Source: CAZEFK01 sp964511405
GTDB taxonomy: Bacteria; Pseudomonadota; Alphaproteobacteria; Elsterales; Elsteraceae
Length of the DNA: 11,161 bases
Assembly: GCA_964511405.1 (NCBI GenBank)
Contig: CAZEFK010000226.1
Location: forward strand, 1 to 11,161
Direction of reading: 5' to 3'
The position numbers and the translations under genes are program-made. Positions within the stretch are counted from its first letter, which is position 1. Every line of letters starts with the position of its first letter. The notes below the pieces were generated by a model. It was given only the letters and a program-made list of their open reading frames with translations, searched no databases and was not told the origin of the DNA. This document shows positions 7,715-11,161 of this stretch, one piece after another.

Positions 7715-9017
7715 AGACCAACCCGGCTTCAAGAACGTCGACCGCTGCGGTTCCGTAACGTTCAAGCATTCTATTCCAATATCGATCAAACAAATTGACG
7801 TGGTTCCGCAATTGCCTCTTTATTTCTGGAGCCTCCATCTCTCGTGCCGCCCGAAACGCGTACTGGACAAAATTCCGGCTATCACCCCAATGCGTAAACC
7901 GCCCGACCAGGACGCGCTTCCTCAACTCCTCAGGCCGAATTCCCCTTTTTGTTGCCGACGCTACATAGCGGCGAATGTTTGTTTTCATTCTTCCATAGAA
8001 ATTCTTCATGCTCTCAGAGCGGATCAGTATCTTGCTTCCATCAAACGTGAACCCGAGATACTGCATTAGATCTCCACCACAATGAAGGCCAGATGAATTC
8101 AAATTGAATATGGTCTTGCAGGTCTTTTCGTCTTTAAATTCAAGACCGACCGCGGATATCTGTGCTTTCGCGTGACTCAATATAATATCCAAATCAACAT
8201 CAATTGGCAGAACAATCGCAATATCATCGCTATATCGGCGATACGATCCCCAAGCTTGCCGAATATATCTGTTCATTTCCTCATCGAATTCAATCATGGA
8301 TATATTGGCAAAAATCCCAGACAGAGGAGTTCCCTGAGGAATGCCGAATTTCGATTGGTTTGATTTTATCAATGGCCGAACAATTCTGCGAAAATTGTCA
8401 ATATCACATATTCTTGCGCCGCGTATCCTCCCAATTGCGCGCTCTATATCTTCTTTATACACGTACTCATATGCCGTGGTCCTCCGGTATATTTTAAACC
8501 AATCTGGCGGGAGTCGATCTGACTCAAGAATCGCAAGCAAATTACGCTTCAATACATCATGCCTGATATTGTCGAAAAATCCCGATATGTCCAAGCAAAT
8601 CACCTGGCAATCACCACGCTTCCGGATTTCATCGAACAAATTCTTCGCAAAAGGAACATTGTACCCGATTCCACCTCTGTAGGCCAATACAACCGGCCCA
8701 AGAGACAGTTCACGCAGCCGATGCTCATATGGGCCTTCTATCTTCCGCGCATACAGAGAATAGACCGCGGAATCCCCATGACCGGCATATTTAATTTCCC
8801 TTATCTTATCCTTCACCAATGGCGGAAAAACGCTAAAGTCAATTTTTCGGACTTTCCTTTTATATCCCAGCAGAGGGAAAAATGAACGCTTAGCCACCTC
8901 TTCTGGCGTTACGTTGAACCCAACGAGATCTTCCGCAGAGATCCGATCATCGAAATGGGTGTAACTTCTGGCCCGAATAGGCCTCGAAGTTACGCGCCGG
9001 GGGAGGGTGCCGTTCAA
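7710..9017 (-). CDS. Reverse transcriptase, UG/DRT-type (antiphage defence candidate)
   Basis: A single-domain RNA-directed DNA polymerase. The frame is open from a TTG at 9266, but I place the start near TTG 9017 (435 residues), because the family-like sequence begins at YTHFDDRIS (codons just below 8965) and the upstream part looks like structured RNA. Conserved blocks in order are REIKYAGHGDSAVYSLYA, VVLAYRGGIGYN, CLDISGFFDNI (first catalytic Asp), LPPDWFKIYRRTTAYEYV, KFGIPQGTPLSGIFANISM, the catalytic box YRRYSDDIAIV (YSDD at 8223-8234) and LMQYLGFTFDG. All three catalytic aspartates are present. There is no maturase, integrase or endonuclease domain, so it is not a group II intron or retrotransposon protein. 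These blocks resemble the UG/DRT defence reverse transcriptases; DRT2 is a guess from length (about 417 residues from YTHF) and the upstream RNA. The gene is AT-rich compared with all neighbours, which indicates transfer. No in-frame ATG exists near the start. Confidence 0.85.
   Translation of the reverse strand: MNGTLPRRVTSRPIRARSYTHFDDRISAEDLVGFNVTPEEVAKRSFFPLLGYKRKVRKIDFSVFPPLVKDKIREIKYAGHGDSAVYSLYARKIEGPYEHRLRELSLGPVVLAYRGGIGYNVPFAKNLFDEIRKRGDCQVICLDISGFFDNIRHDVLKRNLLAILESDRLPPDWFKIYRRTTAYEYVYKEDIERAIGRIRGARICDIDNFRRIVRPLIKSNQSKFGIPQGTPLSGIFANISMIEFDEEMNRYIRQAWGSYRRYSDDIAIVLPIDVDLDIILSHAKAQISAVGLEFKDEKTCKTIFNLNSSGLHCGGDLMQYLGFTFDGSKILIRSESMKNFYGRMKTNIRRYVASATKRGIRPEELRKRVLVGRFTHWGDSRNFVQYAFRAAREMEAPEIKRQLRNHVNLFDRYWNRMLERYGTAAVDVLEAGLVS
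8961..8993. repeat. Inverted repeat at the reverse transcriptase 5' end
   Basis: GTAACTTC and GAAGTTAC form a perfect 8-bp stem. Inside it GGCC (8970-8973) pairs with GGCC (8980-8983) around the 6-base loop CGAATA. It lies immediately before, and partly within, the codons for the first conserved residues of the reverse transcriptase, where it could either end the non-coding RNA or control translation. Confidence 0.65.
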
Positions 9018-9035
9018 CCCTTGAATTCCCCCGGC
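8996..9035. repeat. Long inverted repeat upstream of the reverse transcriptase
   Basis: GCCGGGGGA (8996-9004) and TCCCCCGGC (9027-9035) are perfectly complementary over 9 bp. The 22-base interior contains a second small dyad, TTCAA (9013-9017) with TTGAA (9021-9025). The candidate TTG start codon at 9015-9017 falls in this loop. Confidence 0.65.
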
Positions 9036-9052
9036 AGCAGTTACACTGATGT

Positions 9053-9218
9053 TCCGGCAATGGCCGGCCACGGCTTTAACGGTCTGGCGTATGATTGTGA
9101 CGCCACCAAGGGAGACCACCTCATGCCGCAAGGGCACTCCGTGATCTGCATCAAGATCGTCGTTGTCATCAACTTCGCTCTTGCGATCCTTAACGGTGTC
9201 CCCCCGGGTCCGGCAATG
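9053..9218. repeat. Nested direct repeats in the candidate RNA region
   Basis: TCCGGCAATG occurs exactly at 9053-9062 and 9209-9218, 156 bases apart. Nested inside, TTAACGGT occurs at 9076-9083 and 9190-9197, 114 bases apart. Both distances are multiples of three and lie in a frame open on the minus strand. A related CCGGCAAT is present at 9305-9312. The 10-base match is unlikely by chance in so short a region; the 8-base match alone could be chance. Confidence 0.55.
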
Positions 9219-9237
9219 CCCATCCCGAGGCTGAGGT

Positions 9238-9266
9238 GACATAGGGTCGCTCAATCGGTATGACAA
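9238..9266 (-). promoter_or_regulatory. Candidate sigma70-type promoter for the RNA/reverse transcriptase unit
   Basis: On the minus strand TTGTCA (9266-9261) matches the -35 consensus at five of six positions and is followed after exactly 17 bases by TATGTC (9243-9238), which matches the first half of the -10 box only. Transcription would begin near 9231. The same TTG is the first possible start codon of the long reading frame, which argues that the codon is a promoter element rather than a real start. The 200 bases between this site and the LysR gene (9267-9432) show nothing I can name. Confidence 0.3.
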
Positions 9267-9432
9267 GGTCGAGGCGAACTACCAGAAAGCGTGCGACAAA
9301 TTTGCCGGCAATTGCTTAGCTCACCACCCTACGGCGGGGCCCGCTCCGAAGGTCGCGTCGTTCCGAAGGATACGCCCCGCGCCTACCTGCCGTACGGGCC
9401 GGGAGCGAGCTTTCGAGCGCCTACCCACTTGC

Positions 9433-10320
9433 TCACGCCGCTAGTTGGTTCCCCCCTACCCACCCCACAAACGCCCGCGCCTTCGCACTTGCCATCCGCC
9501 CGGTCGGATACACCGCCCACAGCTCCGCTTCTGGCAGCGCCCACTCCGTCAGCACCGCCCGCACCGCCCCGCTCGCCAGCTCCGGCGCGAACATCCATTC
9601 CGAGGCGATCGCCAGGCCCAGGCCGGCCAGCACGGTGGCGCGGATGCCCTCGGCGGCGGTGACGCGCACGCGGCCGGCCAGGGTCACCGACAGCTCGGTG
9701 CCGGCGCGCCGGAAGCGCCAGGCGGCACCGCCCGCGCCCAGGCCGAACACCACGGCGGCGTGGTCCGGCAGCTCGGCCGGGGTGGCCGGCGTGCCGCAGC
9801 GGTCGAGATAGCCGGGGGTCGCCACCACGCGCCGTGCCGTCGTGGCCAGCTTGCGCGCGGTCAGGGCCGAGTCGGGCATCGGGCCGGTGCGCAGGGCGAC
9901 GTCGATGCCGGCCTCGACCAAATCGACGAAGCGGTCGTCCAGCACCAAATCGAGGCTCAGGGCCGGATGGGCGGCCAGGAAATCCGGCAGGCGCGGCACG
10001 ATGTGCAGCCCGGCGAAGGTCGGCGGCGCCGACACCCGCAAGCGGCCGGTCAGGCCGGCGCCGGCGCCGCGGGCGGCGAGGTCGGCCTCGTCGGCCTCCT
10101 CCAGGGCGCGGCGGGCGCGCTCGTGGAAGCGCAGGCCGGCCTCGGTCGGCGCCAGGCCGCGGGTCGAGCGCAGCAGCAGCCGCACGCCCAGGCGGTCCTC
10201 CAGCTGCGCCACCGCCTTCGACACCGCCGGCTGGCCCAGCCCCATCAGCCGCGCGGCGGCGGAGAACGATCCGGTCTCGATCACCCGCACGAAGGTCGCC
10301 ATGGCCTGCAGCCGGTCCAT
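9433..10320 (-). CDS. LysR-family transcriptional regulator
   Basis: A 295-residue DNA-binding regulator of the CrgA-like LysR subgroup. The winged helix-turn-helix is at residues 1-60 (MDRLQAMATFVRVIETGSFSAAARLMGLGQPAVSKAVAQLEDRLGVRLL region), followed by the RSTRGLAPTEAG wing, a linker helix to about residue 85, and the effector domain beginning LTGRLRVSAPPTFAGLHIVPRLPDFL. Length is normal. Two adjacent ATGs exist; I prefer 10320 over 10323 because GGAG lies seven bases before it and family members begin MDRL. It is divergent from the peroxiredoxin-like gene at 10418, the usual arrangement for a LysR regulator and its target, with a dyad in the spacer. The effector is unknown; redox or an electrophile would fit the neighbour but this is inference. 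Confidence 0.93.
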   Translation of the reverse strand: MDRLQAMATFVRVIETGSFSAAARLMGLGQPAVSKAVAQLEDRLGVRLLLRSTRGLAPTEAGLRFHERARRALEEADEADLAARGAGAGLTGRLRVSAPPTFAGLHIVPRLPDFLAAHPALSLDLVLDDRFVDLVEAGIDVALRTGPMPDSALTARKLATTARRVVATPGYLDRCGTPATPAELPDHAAVVFGLGAGGAAWRFRRAGTELSVTLAGRVRVTAAEGIRATVLAGLGLAIASEWMFAPELASGAVRAVLTEWALPEAELWAVYPTGRMASAKARAFVGWVGGNQLAA

Positions 10321-10337
10321 CATTCCACTCCGGAATG
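10321..10337. promoter_or_regulatory. LysR-type binding-site candidate between the divergent genes
   Basis: CATTCC (10321-10326) and GGAATG (10332-10337) form a perfect inverted repeat with a 5-base spacer and contain the T-N11-A arrangement of LysR-type sites (T 10323, A 10335). A further GGAATG half-site lies at 10375-10380. The dyad overlaps the start of the LysR gene, so binding would repress that gene, while the distal half-site could act on the peroxiredoxin promoter. Confidence 0.45.
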
Positions 10338-10417
10338 AATGTTATCGCTTGGCGCAGGCTGCCCTCACCCGGCCGGAATGGGCAAGTCTCGGGGCGTCAC
10401 CAACCGGGAGAGCCCCC

Positions 10418-11089
10418 ATGTCCCTGCAAGCCAAGCTGGATGCCTTCAAGGCCGACTTCGAGGCCGGCAAGCCGCCCTACAACGCGCCGCGCGCCGCGAT
10501 CGAGACCATGCACCGCGCCACTGCCGAGCTGATCGCGTCAGGCGCCGCCGGCCGCGCGCTCAATGCCGGCGACCGGGCCCCTGCCTTCACCCTGGCCGAT
10601 GCCGACGGCCGGCCGGTGTCGTCGGCCGAGCTGCTGGCGCGCGGGCCGCTGGCGGTCAGCTTCTATCGCGGCGTCTGGTGCCCCTATTGCAACATGGAGC
10701 TGCAGGCGCTGCAGGCCGCCCTGCCCGACATCCGCGCCGCCGGCGGCCAGCTGGTCGCGATTTCGCCGCAGACCGCGCCCAACAGCCGCAAGTCCATGCG
10801 CAACAACGGCGTCGAGTTCCCGATCCTGTCCGATCCGGGCAACCAGGTCGCCGCCGCCTTCGGCCTGCGCTTTGCCCTGCCCGACTACCTGATCGAGCTG
10901 TACAAGGGCTTCAAGAACGACCTGCCCGGGATCAACGGCGACGACAGCTGGACTCTGCCGATGCCGGCGCGCTTCGTGATCGCGCCCGATGGCCTGATCC
11001 GCTACGCCGAGGTCAACCCCGACTACACGCGCCGCCCCGAGCCCGCGGACCTGCTGCCGGCGCTCCGCGCCAGCCGGGCCGCGGCCTAA
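10418..11089 (+). CDS. Peroxiredoxin-like protein, AhpC/TSA family
   Basis: A 223-residue thioredoxin-fold protein expected to reduce hydroperoxides in the cytoplasm. The fold begins near residue 48 (NAGDRAPAFTLADADGRPVS), and the active site is SFYRGVWCPYCNMEL with C88 as the likely peroxidatic cysteine and C91 forming a CxxC pair. Later blocks LVAISPQTAPNSRKS, FPILSDPGNQVAAAFGL and PARFVIAPDGLIRYAEVNPDYTRRPEP are typical of the peroxiredoxin-like family rather than classic AhpC. The first 45 residues form a helical N-terminal segment common in this subgroup. The ATG at 10418 has GGGAG seven bases upstream; the reading frame extends far upstream but that part is antisense to the LysR gene and not coding. 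It is probably controlled by the divergent LysR regulator. Confidence 0.92.
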   Translation: MSLQAKLDAFKADFEAGKPPYNAPRAAIETMHRATAELIASGAAGRALNAGDRAPAFTLADADGRPVSSAELLARGPLAVSFYRGVWCPYCNMELQALQAALPDIRAAGGQLVAISPQTAPNSRKSMRNNGVEFPILSDPGNQVAAAFGLRFALPDYLIELYKGFKNDLPGINGDDSWTLPMPARFVIAPDGLIRYAEVNPDYTRRPEPADLLPALRASRAAA

Positions 11090-11161
11090 GCCGGGCCGCC
11101 GGGCCGGCCGCGGATCAGGCTCACCGCGGCGGCGGCCGCCGCCATCGCCGCGGCGATCGCC
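11086..11161 (-). CDS. Possible 3' end of a minus-strand gene
   Basis: The minus strand reads in one frame from the window edge (first full codon at 11160-11158) to a TAG at 11088-11086, giving 24 residues: a run of Ala, Ile and Met, then VSLIRGRPGGPA. A hydrophobic stretch ending in a short basic tail looks like the last membrane helix of a transporter, but this is too little to identify. It would converge on the peroxiredoxin-like gene with a 3-base overlap of stop codons. Confidence 0.35.
   Translation of the reverse strand, partial: AIAAAMAAAAAAVSLIRGRPGGPA

Larger units (their letters stand above)
8961..9231 (-). ncRNA. Candidate structured non-coding RNA upstream of the reverse transcriptase
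   Basis: Transcribed toward the reverse transcriptase, this segment can form several stems. These are GGTCT+GGCGT (9081-9090) with ACGCC (9100-9104) and AGACC (9113-9117); a perfect 9-bp stem 8996-9004 with 9027-9035; and GTAACTTC (8961-8968) with GAAGTTAC (8986-8993), which has an inner GGCC/GGCC stem. An alternative 8-bp pairing joins 8959-8966 and 9039-9046. CATTGCCGGA occurs twice, at 9209-9218 and 9053-9062. A sigma70-like promoter at 9238-9266 would start the RNA near 9231, giving about 270 bases. This placement and size resemble the RNA template of DRT2-type systems. The limits are estimates, and the region could instead be an N-terminal extension of the reverse transcriptase, since the frame is open through it. 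Confidence 0.4.

Noticed and set aside
7710..9017. Group II intron or retron
   Set aside because: No maturase X domain, HNH endonuclease or intron domain V-like ending is visible downstream, and the retron msr/msd arrangement is not evident; the enzyme's motifs fit the UG/DRT type better.
9041..9223. Small minus-strand gene of 60 codons starting with ATG
   Set aside because: No ribosome binding site and no recognisable family; it lies within the candidate structured RNA. It is noted only because its open frame weakens the frame argument for the repeat hypothesis.
9445..10338. Plus-strand frame opposite the LysR gene
   Set aside because: It mirrors the LysR coding sequence and has no domain of its own.

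Overview
The window is high-GC bacterial DNA. Codon use, the signal peptide and the gene families fit an alphaproteobacterium of the Rhodospirillales/Rhizobiales kind; this is inference, since no rRNA or other marker gene is present. One stretch, about 7715-8960, is visibly AT-richer than the rest and carries a reverse transcriptase gene, which suggests transfer.

Layout. (1) 1-803, minus: 3'-truncated gene of an uncharacterised conserved family. (2) 937-6069, plus: a peptide-uptake operon with a periplasmic family 5 solute-binding protein, two DppB/DppC-type permeases and an M14-type zinc carboxypeptidase. No ATPase subunits are present. A hairpin-rich spacer separates the binding protein from the permeases, and one hairpin covers the first permease's ribosome binding site. 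(3) 6059-9266, minus: an accessory block of two co-directional genes. The first transcribed is a YSDD reverse transcriptase resembling the UG/DRT antiphage reverse transcriptases (DRT2 is my best subgroup guess). It is preceded by about 270 bases of highly structured, possibly non-coding RNA. Downstream lies a Fic-domain protein with an N-terminal AbiEi-like winged-helix region and a class II-type inhibitory helix; its leader holds tandem 20-bp repeats. (4) 9433-10320, minus, and 10418-11089, plus: a LysR-type regulator divergent from a peroxiredoxin-like gene, sharing a short promoter region with a LysR-type dyad. (5) The last 75 bases probably hold the 3' end of a minus-strand gene.

How it fits together. 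The binding protein and permeases would import peptides, and the peptidase would hydrolyse them or a related substrate; ATPases must come from elsewhere or were displaced. The reverse transcriptase, its structured leader and the Fic gene look like a phage-defence or toxin-antitoxin island placed between the peptide operon and the LysR/peroxiredoxin pair. The most novel part is the leader at about 8961-9231. It has several long stems, a 10-bp direct repeat 156 bases apart (52 codons) and an 8-bp repeat 114 bases apart (38 codons), with a reading frame open throughout. This resembles the DRT2 arrangement, where a non-coding RNA is copied into concatemeric cDNA. That reading is a hypothesis from the sequence alone.
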